Program-made: the position numbers and the translations under genes
Source of the DNA: CAZKBP01 sp964551015
GTDB taxonomy: Bacteria > Bacteroidota > Bacteroidia > Cytophagales > Microscillaceae
Direction of reading: 5' to 3'
DNA: 64,000 nt
Assembly: GCA_964551015.1 (NCBI GenBank)
Contig: CAZKBP010000003.1
Coordinates: 62,001 to 126,000, forward strand
Shown: positions 8,434 through 15,918 of the stretch, piece by piece
How the letters are laid out: the number at the start of each line of letters is the position of its first letter
How positions within the stretch are numbered: the first letter of the stretch is position 1
The notes under the pieces: generated by a model
The model's database searches: none
What the model was told of the DNA's origin: nothing
What the model saw: only the letters and a program-made list of their open reading frames with translations

Positions 8434-8866
8434 CTTCTATTACTTGATTAGATATTCTAGCTGAGTCAAAGGTATGGAAAAGTATTCTCAAGTTGCTAAA
8501 CACCTCCGAAATACCGCAATCAGGTATAATTACTTCCATCTGCCGATCATAGGCCAAACGAAGCGTATCTGAACGGTTGGTACCCGTGAACAAGAAATCT
8601 ACTTCATTCCGTTCAGAAGCAGTTGGCAATAAAAAAATGGATAGAGAATCCGTCTCATTGTATAAAACCGAGTCAATCAGCGTTTGATTAGGCGTAATCC
8701 CTCTGACCGACTGAAAAGCTACAGTATCTGCTTGCAAATCTGCTAGATTGAGGAATTGTACTTGGATTAAAGTATTGGCTGCCTCGCTGCATTTTTCCCG
8801 ACAAGTTGTTAGAAATAGGGCAATTCCCAAGAAGCAAGCCCAGATGAACCAGAATTTCTTGTGCAT
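8396..8866 (-). CDS. DUF6452-type lipoprotein
   Basis: A 156-residue protein with a hydrophobic export signal (ACFLGIALFLTTC) that ends in Cys 22 and looks like a lipoprotein signal, then a conserved-looking CSEAANTLIQVQFLN start and an Ig-like strand pattern (SLSIFLLP; DTLRLAYDRQ; ISEVFSNLRI). This is the profile of DUF6452, usually found with DUF6048 in Bacteroidota. The 38-bp overlap with the DUF6048 gene supports a joint envelope role, probably lipoprotein plus small barrel; this is inference. A strong terminator 30 bp upstream of the ATG separates it from, or attenuates, transcription coming from about 9180. Confidence 0.7.
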   Translation of the reverse strand: MHKKFWFIWACFLGIALFLTTCREKCSEAANTLIQVQFLNLADLQADTVAFQSVRGITPNQTLIDSVLYNETDSLSIFLLPTASERNEVDFLFTGTNRSDTLRLAYDRQMEVIIPDCGISEVFSNLRILFHTFDSARISNQVIEDGSQVHIQIFQN

Positions 8867-8895
8867 TATAGATCAGAATTCGAGCGAAACTACAT

Positions 8896-8933
8896 AAAAA
8901 AAACCCTGCAAACAACAGAGGTTCGCAAGGTTT
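8896..8933 (-). terminator. Strong intrinsic terminator on the minus strand
   Basis: Read on the minus strand, AAACCTTGCGAAC pairs along all 13 positions (two G-U) with GTTTGCAGGGTTT around a 7-nt loop, then runs into T residues. No annotated gene precedes it on this strand, so it must end an unannotated transcript or act as an attenuator just before the DUF6452 gene. Confidence 0.8.
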
Positions 8934-8957
8934 CCAAACCATATAACCATGAAAAAC

Positions 8958-9155
8958 CTAACTTACTAATTCTTTATATCTTTTGAAAAGAATCTTCAGA
9001 ATATCCGCCAAATTATCAATAAAAGAGAATATTTCAAAGACCTTTCGAAAATCCGAAATCTCGTAATTGAAACTAATAAGACTTTGTTGAATATCGCATA
9101 GATGGTTGCTTCCCCTCTGTCCTTCATTTTCAGAAATGCTCTTCTGTATTTTTCG
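8958..9155 (-). other. Open frame of 65 codons without a standard start (small protein or relic)
   Basis: Inside the transcript implied by the promoter at 9188-9195 and the terminator at 8896-8933, one minus-strand frame is open for 65 codons and reads like protein: polar start (ISENEGQRGS), then an amphipathic helical tail (DNLADILKILFKRYKELVS). It has no ATG, GTG or TTG before its 49th codon, only ATA and ATT near the start. It may be a degraded gene, a frameshifted one, or chance within an RNA gene. The rest of the gap 8867-9490 is AT-rich and shows no other coding frame. Confidence 0.25.
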
Positions 9156-9187
9156 CTACTAAAGCGTTGAACAGTTAAATCTGCTCA

Positions 9188-9195
9188 CAAAAATA
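9188..9195 (-). promoter_or_regulatory. Minus-strand -7 box (TATTTTTG)
   Basis: TATTTTTG on the minus strand fits TAnnTTTG, with TTTC (three of four to the -33 TTTG) 20 nt upstream. A transcript starting near 9180 would run about 280 nt to the terminator at 8896-8933. Confidence 0.5.
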
Positions 9196-9374
9196 TAAAT
9201 AAATTTGTATAGCTTGAAATGAATAAAAAAATAATCTATTCATTATAAAATAAGTGATATAAAAAATAAAAAAAGTAATAGTAAGTTCGTGTTAGAAACG
9301 CAAGAATGAGGGCTTACCTGAGAATTAACCAAGACGACTACCCATTCTCAAGCAAGTGAAGGGGGAGATTAACG

Positions 9375-9394
9375 GCTTATTTAGCGAAATAAGC
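9375..9394. repeat. Hairpin GCTTATTT-AGCG-AAATAAGC
   Basis: A perfect 8-bp inverted repeat with a 4-nt loop lies 97 bp upstream of the XRE/S24 gene. It has no T tract, so it is more likely a protein-binding dyad or leader stem than a terminator. Confidence 0.4.
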
Positions 9395-9445
9395 TGTAAA
9401 GATAAGCAGGTGCTATGAACTCAACCCCAAATATCTGCGTTTACA

Positions 9446-9467
9446 AATATCAAGAAATTGTGATATT
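9446..9467. promoter_or_regulatory. Candidate operator AATATCA-N8-TGATATT
   Basis: A perfect 7-bp dyad with an 8-bp spacer, 23 bp before the ATG of the XRE/S24 repressor. An extra direct half-site AAATATC lies at about 9429-9435. The size (22 bp) and place suit autoregulation by a dimeric HTH repressor. Confidence 0.6.
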
Positions 9468-9490
9468 ATCCAAACTTTACTCGCAAAACC

Positions 9491-10300
9491 ATGGCAGAGC
9501 GTGTCCTCAATGAAAATGAACGAATTGCATATGTCAGAGAGTTTTTAAGTCTATCACAAGCAGATTTTGCCCAAAGGATCGGAATCTCCCAAGGAGCTCT
9601 TTCTCAAATCGAGAACAGTAAAACGGGAATCTCTCTGGAGACCTTAGTAAAAATTACACGCCAGCTCAATGTGGATTGTAATTGGCTCGTACACGGAGTA
9701 GGCGAGGTCTTTTTGACAGAACAAACTTCCCACCCAAAATTTTCAGAGGAATACATTATCCTCCCTGCCGACCAAAAAAGCAAAAAATTAATTCCCTTTG
9801 TCAAGCACGAGGCGAATGCTGGTTATATACGCTATTACCAAGATCAAAAATACATAGAAAAGCTGGACGCCTACCATATTCCTGGTTTCGAGCACGGTGA
9901 CTACCGAATGTTTGAGGTCGTGGGAGATAGCATGGTTCCTACCTTTTACCCAGGAGAGATTGTGATTAGCGAGTATCAAAAAGAAGAAGATATAGAAGAT
10001 GGAAGTATTTGTATTATCATTACCCAAGAGGAGGTATTGGTCAAACGATACTATAAAGACCAAAAGGCTGAGTACCAGACCAAGTTGAAGAGTGATAATG
10101 CCAAATACAAAACTCAATATCTGCCCAAAGATCAAATGCTAGAGATATGGGTGGTCAAGGCTAAAATTACCTCCGTTTTTACGGAACTAACTGACCACTA
10201 TTCCAAGCGGTTTCATAAATTGGAATCAGAGATAGAGAAGCTCTGGCGAGAGTTCAAGGAAGTCCAGCGAGAACCAGACAACGACAAAAAGCAACATTAA
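9491..10300 (+). CDS. XRE-family repressor with LexA-like S24 autoprotease domain
   Basis: A 269-residue CI/LexA-type repressor. Residues 8-68 form a helix-turn-helix (SQADFAQRIGISQGALSQIE). The C-terminal half is an S24 peptidase: self-cleavage pair Ala110-Gly111 (EANAGY), nucleophile Ser147 in VGDSMVPT, and general base Lys185 in VLVKRYY. The spacing A to S 37 and S to K 38 is close to LexA. A helical tail (about 225-269) is extra. All catalytic parts are present, so DNA damage or another signal could trigger cleavage and derepression. The dyad at 9446-9467 is the obvious operator. No phage genes surround it, so a cellular regulon is more likely than a prophage. The stop overlaps the stop of the convergent amidotransferase gene. 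Confidence 0.9.
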   Translation: MAERVLNENERIAYVREFLSLSQADFAQRIGISQGALSQIENSKTGISLETLVKITRQLNVDCNWLVHGVGEVFLTEQTSHPKFSEEYIILPADQKSKKLIPFVKHEANAGYIRYYQDQKYIEKLDAYHIPGFEHGDYRMFEVVGDSMVPTFYPGEIVISEYQKEEDIEDGSICIIITQEEVLVKRYYKDQKAEYQTKLKSDNAKYKTQYLPKDQMLEIWVVKAKITSVFTELTDHYSKRFHKLESEIEKLWREFKEVQREPDNDKKQH

Positions 10301-11157
10301 TGGGCAATCCGCTGCTTTTGATTCTCCACTGACTTAGATTCAGATACATGCTTTTTGGCTTGCTCTACCAAGGTTTTAAAAATCAATCGTTGCTTAGCGA
10401 GGTGGATGAGAAATTCTGGATGCCATTGTACACCCAGAACGAAATTTTGTTGTGTTGACTCGATCCCCTGGACTACCTGATTTTTTTCTTGGGCTACTAC
10501 TTCCAAGCTTTGCCCAGTTTCTTTGACAGCTTGATGATGGAGGGCATTGACCTGCAAATGCTCTACTTGTAAAGCCTCAGCGAGTTTGCTATCCGGCTTA
10601 ATCCATACCTCTTTCACAGGAAAAATGCTACGCGGATTGGGTTCTTCCAAATAAAAAACATTAATATCCTGATGTAAGGAACCCTTGAAGTATACATTGA
10701 GCAACTGGGCTCCTCTGCAAATGCCTAACATGGGAAGGCTTTTTTCAGAGGCTTCGTGAATCAGTTGTAGCTCCAGATGATCTCGTTCCTTATCTATTTG
10801 GTGGATGTTTTGAGTGCTTACACTCAGTAGCTTACGAATCAGAGAGATAAAGGGATAGGCTAATTGCCCGAAAAAACTACTGATTTTTTCCCAAAAGCTT
10901 TTCCGAGAGTCTTTGAGTGTTTGGTCAAGGTATTTTTGGATAAAATCTTTTTGGGTATAAGTATTGGGATCAACATCTGCCCCTCCACCGATAATTAAGC
11001 CATCCAAGTCCTCAATACTCTGAGGCTTGGCTGGCCGAATCCGAACAGGATTTCCTCCCACTAATCGTACCGACCAGGCGGTGAAAAGCCAGGCGGCAAA
11101 TCCCCCTTTATCCGGCCCTGTGATACCAATTTTAGGTTTGTATTGCTTTAATTTCAT
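10297..11157 (-). CDS. Class I glutamine amidotransferase-like / gamma-glutamyl hydrolase (peptidase C26)
   Basis: A 286-residue cytosolic hydrolase. It shows the GATase triad: nucleophile Cys in LGICRGAQLLN and His-Glu in GVQWHPEFL, plus the family opening GLIIGGGADVDP. This places it with gamma-glutamyl-GABA hydrolase (PuuD-like) enzymes that split gamma-glutamyl amides. An insert (about residues 75-115) with basic and aromatic residues is longer than in PuuD. The gene overlaps the end of the amidoligase gene by 26 bp, so the two are co-translated. Amidoligase/GATase pairs are a known bacterial arrangement thought to build and trim gamma-glutamyl or peptide-like conjugates. The substrate cannot be read from sequence. 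Confidence 0.85.
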   Translation of the reverse strand: MKLKQYKPKIGITGPDKGGFAAWLFTAWSVRLVGGNPVRIRPAKPQSIEDLDGLIIGGGADVDPNTYTQKDFIQKYLDQTLKDSRKSFWEKISSFFGQLAYPFISLIRKLLSVSTQNIHQIDKERDHLELQLIHEASEKSLPMLGICRGAQLLNVYFKGSLHQDINVFYLEEPNPRSIFPVKEVWIKPDSKLAEALQVEHLQVNALHHQAVKETGQSLEVVAQEKNQVVQGIESTQQNFVLGVQWHPEFLIHLAKQRLIFKTLVEQAKKHVSESKSVENQKQRIAH

Positions 11158-12154
11158 AATCTTCTTCTAACTTCTTGATCCAAGCATCAGATTTACTTTG
11201 CAGCAAAGAGGCATCCAATGCTAAGTATTTTTGACTCATTTCCTGAATAAGCGTAGGTTCACTAGCCAACCGCTCTACCTCTAGCCAACGATTCCACTCC
11301 AAAGCCAGAGACCAATCGGCCTGACCCACCAGGCTATTGGGCAAGCGGTAATGAAGGGTAGGACGCTTGGATACCCATTTTACGCTAGAGAGCTGACTGA
11401 CCCTTTCTTCCATCATCCAACTAAATAAGGGATACAAATCCAGCGGACGGTTTCGATCAGGATTGTGGGCATGATATTCTTCTAGGAGTTTCTCAGGACT
11501 AGGGTTGTAATCAGGAGCCAACACGAGCTCCAGATAAGCTTCGGGAAAGGGCTGGATGTAAGTAGAAATACGACGAGTGAAATCAATTTCAGATATTTTG
11601 AAAAGCCACGGGTAGAGGAGAAGAAAGGCTCTGAGATAGCGGAGAACCGTTTGAGCATCTTGGAGAGGAATCTCTGGATTAATATGCATACCATACACAT
11701 AACTGAGTGCTCCCTTGGTACCTGAGGCGTGTTTTTCGTGGAGAAAACGTCTCAAAGATTCAGCTTGCTCCATTTCCGTGAGGGGAAGAGGAGGTAGAGA
11801 TAATTCATAAGGAATCACGAGTCCCGTAACGGTCGCCAGCCATTGGTCTAGAATCTCCTCCAAAGAGCGAGAGCCAATTTCCCATTCAGCCACCCGAATG
11901 CCCTGCTCCTCCAAAAATTGCTTGTACATCTTTTCACTCAGCAAACGCGTATCTACTTCTACCGTGAAATCACCCCAAGCAGTATCCTTGACTTGGTAGC
12001 GGTAGGCATTATGACGATTACAAGTGCCTCCATATTGAGTCTGGATATATTGGGCAACTTCTTCCAAAGGAACATTACTAAACTCAATCTCATACCCAAC
12101 TCGACGTACCTTCCCGTCTTCTTGATAAATTTGATCAGGTAATATAAACTCCAT
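11132..12154 (-). CDS. Amidoligase_2-family (glutamine-synthetase-fold) enzyme
   Basis: A 340-residue protein of the putative amidoligase family (carboxylate-amine ligase superfamily). It should use ATP to form an amide bond between a carboxylate and an amine. The diagnostic opening is VRRVGYEIEFSNV (residues about 16-28), with the acidic metal-ligand pattern GxExEF, followed by FTVEVDTRL (about residues 60-68). HINPEIPL and FTRRISTY later in the chain fit further active-site strands. It is the first gene of a two-gene unit with the C26 amidotransferase (26-bp overlap). A terminator at 12204-12236 isolates the unit from the upstream hydroxylase gene. Start: ATG at 12154; no clear -7 box seen. 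Confidence 0.8.
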   Translation of the reverse strand: MEFILPDQIYQEDGKVRRVGYEIEFSNVPLEEVAQYIQTQYGGTCNRHNAYRYQVKDTAWGDFTVEVDTRLLSEKMYKQFLEEQGIRVAEWEIGSRSLEEILDQWLATVTGLVIPYELSLPPLPLTEMEQAESLRRFLHEKHASGTKGALSYVYGMHINPEIPLQDAQTVLRYLRAFLLLYPWLFKISEIDFTRRISTYIQPFPEAYLELVLAPDYNPSPEKLLEEYHAHNPDRNRPLDLYPLFSWMMEERVSQLSSVKWVSKRPTLHYRLPNSLVGQADWSLALEWNRWLEVERLASEPTLIQEMSQKYLALDASLLQSKSDAWIKKLEEDYEIKAIQT

Positions 12155-12203
12155 ACTCTTTGAACAAGATTACCCGCCAATCGGTTGGGAGCCTCGAGCA
12201 AAG

Positions 12204-12236
12204 AAAAACCACTTACCGCATGGGATAAGTGGTTTT
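12204..12236 (-). terminator. Intrinsic terminator after the hydroxylase gene
   Basis: AAAACCACTTA and TAAGTGGTTTT form an 11-bp stem around a 10-nt loop; both flanks are A/T runs, so it can work in either direction. It lies 28 bp after the stop of the fatty acid hydroxylase gene. Confidence 0.8.
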
Positions 12237-12263
12237 CTATGAGAAAACAGATGCTTTTTATTT

Positions 12264-13199
12264 TTATTGAATAATCTCTTCGGGTTCTTCTGCTCGTTGT
12301 GTATTTTTCTCAGCTTCCAGACGAGCTTTGAGGTCTTGGAGCTTACTGGGGCGCACGAAAGTCTTTTGCCAAGCTTCCGAAAAAGACCGAGAGTTAAATA
12401 TATCCTTCACAATGTCAATCCACTCGTGGAATACCAAGTAGGCAGGATTATAAGAGTTGACAGGGGTCGTAATGCCATAATTGGGAGTTTCTTCTTCTGG
12501 CTGAAAAGTACCAAACATCCGATCCCAAATCACAAAGGTAGAACCGTAATTCTTGTCCAAGTATTTTTCGTCCCGAGCGTGATGCACGCGGTGGTGGGAG
12601 GGAGTCACGAACACGTATTCAACTGGCGCAGGTAATTTGCGGATAAACTCCGTGTGCAACCAAAACTGGTATAAAACTTCTATTTGATGACAAACAAAGA
12701 AAACTACGGGGTGAAAACCCGCGAAAGCAACTGGAAGGAAAAAGATAATTTTCAATTGTTGTACCCAGGAAAGCCGAAAAGAAACGGAAAAATTATATTG
12801 CTCAGAAGAGTGATGTACCACGTGAGTTGCCCACCAAAAACGATTTTCGTGAGATACCCGATGCGAAACATATCGCCAGAAATCTAGCCACACCAAACAC
12901 AAAATAAAAGACCACCAAGTAAAAGGAATAGACCAAGGTATTAGGTTGTAAACAACCAAAATGATTCCAAATAGCAAAGCCTTGCTCAGGGCACTGGTAA
13001 CTAAATTACCCAGTCCTACACCAATCGAGGCTAGCAAATCTTTTCCTTCATAAACTTTTCGGTGTGTTTTGACACTCAAAATCCATTCTAATAATATCAA
13101 ACCTAACATCACTGGGATCGCCAAAAGGATGATGTTGGATACCCCCGCTTCCTGAAGCATTACTTGGACTTTATCGAGGGTCAAAATTTCTTTGTTCAT
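12264..13199 (-). CDS. Membrane di-iron sterol desaturase / fatty acid hydroxylase family protein
   Basis: A 311-residue integral membrane protein with about four hydrophobic helices in its first 150 residues. The eight-histidine di-iron signature is complete: HRVSH (HxxxH, about 114-118), HVVHH (HxxHH, about 127-131) and HRVHH (HxxHH, about 205-209). The family hydroxylates or desaturates lipids with O2. Likely substrates in Bacteroidota are fatty acids, carotenoids or ornithine/sphingo-lipids, but the sequence does not decide between them. The charged C-terminal tail (about 280-311) is cytosolic. It is transcribed alone from a very good promoter at 13248-13277 and ends at the terminator at 12204-12236. 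Confidence 0.9.
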   Translation of the reverse strand: MNKEILTLDKVQVMLQEAGVSNIILLAIPVMLGLILLEWILSVKTHRKVYEGKDLLASIGVGLGNLVTSALSKALLFGIILVVYNLIPWSIPFTWWSFILCLVWLDFWRYVSHRVSHENRFWWATHVVHHSSEQYNFSVSFRLSWVQQLKIIFFLPVAFAGFHPVVFFVCHQIEVLYQFWLHTEFIRKLPAPVEYVFVTPSHHRVHHARDEKYLDKNYGSTFVIWDRMFGTFQPEEETPNYGITTPVNSYNPAYLVFHEWIDIVKDIFNSRSFSEAWQKTFVRPSKLQDLKARLEAEKNTQRAEEPEEIIQ

Positions 13200-13247
13200 T
13201 GTTTGTTGATTAAATGAATGTTTGAATTTTTTTTAAACTACGAGCTA

Positions 13248-13277
13248 CAAATATACCACGCGCTTAGGGATTTACAA
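13248..13277 (-). promoter_or_regulatory. Promoter TTG-N19-TATATTTG of the hydroxylase gene
   Basis: On the minus strand a TTG (-33) is followed after exactly 19 nt by TATATTTG, a full match to the Bacteroidota -7 box. The start codon of the hydroxylase lies about 50 nt downstream. This is one of the two best promoters in the window. Confidence 0.75.
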
Positions 13278-13481
13278 CATGAATTGAATGAATTCATGGT
13301 ATAAGAATGTTACTCGTGAACAAAACAAAGTAGTCTGAAGGGAGTTTGCGCTCCCTCAAACGAGATTCAAGAAAATAATAGTTGACAAAAAGCTTTTTAT
13401 GAAAATTTAAGAAAAAGACTTATTTTCCAAGCGGATAAATTTAAACAAGATTTTAATCAATCATTCTAAAAAAAGACATTC

Positions 13482-13967
13482 ATGACCAAAACTGCTGATC
13501 TCTGCGACCAATTTATAGATCAATTACAAGTAGCTGAACCCATCTTCCAGCCTTATGGAAAAAAAACACAGTTTGAAGGAGAAATCTATACCCTCAAACT
13601 CTTCGAGGATAACTCCCTGGTACGTCAAACCCTAGAAACAGCCGGACAGGGTAGGGTATTGGTGGTAGACGGCGGAGGCTCACTTCGCTGTGCTCTCGTG
13701 GGCGATAATCTAGCGGCCTTGGCCGTGAAAAACGAATGGGCAGGAATTTTGGTGTATGGATGCATCCGAGATGCGGCCGATATCAATCAGATGCCCGTGG
13801 GTATCAAAGCACTGCATACTTCTCCGGTCAAGAGCATTAAGCGAGGAGAAGGGCAAGAAAACCTAGAGCTTAGATTTGCTGGAGTTCATTTCGTTCCTGG
13901 GTACTACCTCTACTCAGATGAGGATGGAATTGTACTAGCTGAAAAGAAACTAAATATAGAAAGCTAA
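13482..13967 (+). CDS. RraA-like protein (ribonuclease E inhibitor / HMG-aldolase family)
   Basis: A 161-residue cytosolic protein with the RraA fold signatures: TADLCDQF at the N-terminus, VVDGGGSLRCALVGDNLA (about 63-80), NEWAGILVYGCIRDAADI (about 86-103) holding the conserved Arg-Asp pair, and the C-terminal PGYYLYSDEDGIVLA. The length matches short RraA proteins rather than the longer HMG/CHA aldolases. The family contains both RNase E inhibitors and metal-dependent 4-hydroxy-4-methyl-2-oxoglutarate aldolases, and sequence alone does not separate them. The gene stands alone with a 280-bp AT-rich upstream region that contains AAAAAGCTTTTT at about 13388. Confidence 0.85.
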   Translation: MTKTADLCDQFIDQLQVAEPIFQPYGKKTQFEGEIYTLKLFEDNSLVRQTLETAGQGRVLVVDGGGSLRCALVGDNLAALAVKNEWAGILVYGCIRDAADINQMPVGIKALHTSPVKSIKRGEGQENLELRFAGVHFVPGYYLYSDEDGIVLAEKKLNIES

Positions 13968-14055
13968 CCTCCATCGCTAAATGCTGGTATGGAGATAAAT
14001 CGTGCATCTGGGTTAGTAAATTAGTTAGCTAATCAGAAAACACTCAACTCTGTCA

Positions 14056-14328
14056 TCACTGATTCTTAATGCGGAGTAAGTAGTTCATAAATGCATCGTA
14101 CACCGCTCTGGCCTTGGGGTCTTGGGGAAGTTGCTTCCCTAGCACGATATCCGCCATTTGTATCTGATCTGCGAAATACTTGACCTCTTCTTCGCTCAGG
14201 TTAAGTTCTTGCATTGCGTGCTGGAGTGCTTCTTGAATATAGGCTGTACTGTGAGCAGGTGGCTGGGAGGTGAGCCAAATCATCAGGTGCAAGATTTCGT
14301 GCTTATGTGCATCTAGCGAGTCGTCCAT
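14056..14328 (-). CDS. Small helical protein of unknown function
   Basis: A 90-residue, acidic, probably all-helical cytosolic protein (HEILHLMIWLTSQPP near the start, LNLSEEEVKYFADQIQMADIVLG in the middle, AVYDAFMNYLLRI at the end). I do not recognise the family. It is convergent with the RraA-like gene and divergent from the serine hydrolase gene, 65 bp away. Codon usage looks like that of its neighbours, and the start ATG is clear, so I take it as a real gene. Confidence 0.6.
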   Translation of the reverse strand: MDDSLDAHKHEILHLMIWLTSQPPAHSTAYIQEALQHAMQELNLSEEEVKYFADQIQMADIVLGKQLPQDPKARAVYDAFMNYLLRIKNQ

Positions 14329-14393
14329 AGTTTATTTGTAAAAATCTAACATTAGGCTTAAAATTGTAATATAAATTTTTTAGCGCACAATCT

Positions 14394-15698
14394 ATGAATG
14401 TAAAAGCATTTTTAAGTGCTCTCATGATTCTCCTTACAAGTTTTATCACCAAGGAGTATGCTCGGGAGCAAACGATTTACCAATCCAAACAAAAAGCGCT
14501 TACTTGGCACTGTTTACGACCTGATTATTTCCCTGTTCTAAATACCTATTCTTCTCGAGAAGAGTGGGAAAAGGTAAACTGGCTCGTCGAGGATTTTGTA
14601 AAACAATGGAAACTGAAAGGAGCAGCTCTGGCCTTGGTCAAAGACGGTAGACTCGTTTATGTAAAAGGCTTCGGCTACGCTGACCAAGAAAAAAATATTC
14701 GGGTAAAACCTCAACATCTCTTCCGTATCGCCAGTGTTTCTAAGCTTTTTACCGCCGTGGGCGTGATGAAATTGGTAGAGCAAGACAAGCTCCGTCTGGA
14801 CGATCCAGTGTTTGGCCCCGAGGGAATTTTGAGCGACACCATCTTCCAAGAAATTGCAGACCCGCTCGCGCTGAAAATAAAAGTCAAGCACCTGCTTAAT
14901 CATACCGGAGGCTGGCGTAACGAGCTACGGACCGACCCTATGTTCGTACCCACGCGCGTAGCTGAAAAAATGGATGTAGCTTCTCCTCCCTCCTTAGAAA
15001 CCAGCATTCGTTTTATGCTTTCACAGAAAGGCTACTTTGAGCCAGGTACTTTTTACGACTATTCTAATTTTGGTTATGCCTTGCTGGGCAAAGTTATCGA
15101 GAAAGTAACCGGTAAAAGCTACGTGGGCTATATGCAAGAAGAAATTTTAGCTCCCTTGGGGATTCATCATATGCAAATGACAGCTGACCAATACGAGAAA
15201 AAGCACCCCCTCGAGGTGCGTTACTATACGGCTGAAAATGCTGAATTGAATCTTTCTTTTTTAGGTACAGGTGATTCGGCTTCCAGAGCCTACAAGGGTA
15301 CTTACACCTCTGGATTAGGAGGGGCTGGCGGGTGGATTGCTTCGCCCATTGACTTAATGCGATTTTTAGTCGCCATTGATGGCTTGGATACGAAGCCTGA
15401 CTTGCTCCGCAAAGAATCTATTCAAACCATGACCTCACCCCCCGAAGTGGATAGTTTGGGAAAATTAGTGCTCGGCTGGAAAAAGGTAGACCAAGAAAAA
15501 TGGTGGCGAACGGGGAGTCTCGCTTGCACTGGCATTTCTTTGGTCAGACGCGAGGATGGACTCAGTTGGGTATTTGTGACCAATACTGGCACTTGGCGAG
15601 GGCCTTTTTTCTCCTACGAGATAGAGAGCTTAATGCGAAGAGTCTTGGCTCAAATCAAGACTTGGCCTGAGATCGATCTTTTTGAGCTAATTCCTTGA
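14394..15698 (+). CDS. Exported serine hydrolase of the class C beta-lactamase / PBP4* family
   Basis: A 434-residue periplasmic enzyme. The signal peptide covers about residues 1-24. The family's SxxK nucleophile motif is present as RIASVSKLFTAVG, the second motif as YDYSNFGYALLG (YxN type), and the third, KTG-like box is replaced by WWRTGSL, as in many esterase/peptidase members. Conserved surroundings such as VKHLLNHTGG and YVKGFGYADQE fit this family. It may cleave D-peptides or esters; classic beta-lactamase activity is unlikely but not excluded. It is divergent from the small gene at 14056-14328 and is followed by a terminator-like hairpin. Confidence 0.9.
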   Translation: MNVKAFLSALMILLTSFITKEYAREQTIYQSKQKALTWHCLRPDYFPVLNTYSSREEWEKVNWLVEDFVKQWKLKGAALALVKDGRLVYVKGFGYADQEKNIRVKPQHLFRIASVSKLFTAVGVMKLVEQDKLRLDDPVFGPEGILSDTIFQEIADPLALKIKVKHLLNHTGGWRNELRTDPMFVPTRVAEKMDVASPPSLETSIRFMLSQKGYFEPGTFYDYSNFGYALLGKVIEKVTGKSYVGYMQEEILAPLGIHHMQMTADQYEKKHPLEVRYYTAENAELNLSFLGTGDSASRAYKGTYTSGLGGAGGWIASPIDLMRFLVAIDGLDTKPDLLRKESIQTMTSPPEVDSLGKLVLGWKKVDQEKWWRTGSLACTGISLVRREDGLSWVFVTNTGTWRGPFFSYEIESLMRRVLAQIKTWPEIDLFELIP

Positions 15699-15846
15699 TA
15701 TTTTTCAAGAAGAAAAATTCGTTTAAAAGCAATATTTATTCTCTTAATAAGTTTATAGAGGAAGATCAACGTGTTGTTTAATTCTTGGCCTCGGGAGCGC
15801 AGGACTGAACTAATCTAATTGCTTCAAAGTTAGCAAACTGATAAAT

Positions 15847-15880
15847 AAAACCTACAAAACCACTTTCTCGTGTAGGTTTT
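15847..15880. terminator. Hairpin AAAACCTACA / TGTAGGTTTT
   Basis: A perfect 10-bp stem with a 14-nt loop, flanked by A and T runs, between the serine hydrolase and the next gene. It probably terminates the former, though it lies 149 bp after the stop. The rest of 15699-15918 shows nothing else. Confidence 0.6.
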
Positions 15881-15918
15881 AGCATTAGAACTTTCTTAAT
15901 TGCATTGAGTAAAATCTT

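Noticed and set aside
9491..10300. Prophage repressor
   Set aside because: No integrase, capsid, terminase or att-like repeats nearby; neighbours look like ordinary chromosomal genes.
13388..13399. Hairpin AAAAAGCTTTTT as terminator
   Set aside because: No loop-forming space and no gene to end there; simple A/T symmetry is enough to explain it.
14394..15698. True class C beta-lactamase (AmpC)
   Set aside because: The SxxK and YxN motifs are present, but the KTG box is replaced by RTG in a different context and the overall layout fits broad serine hydrolases.
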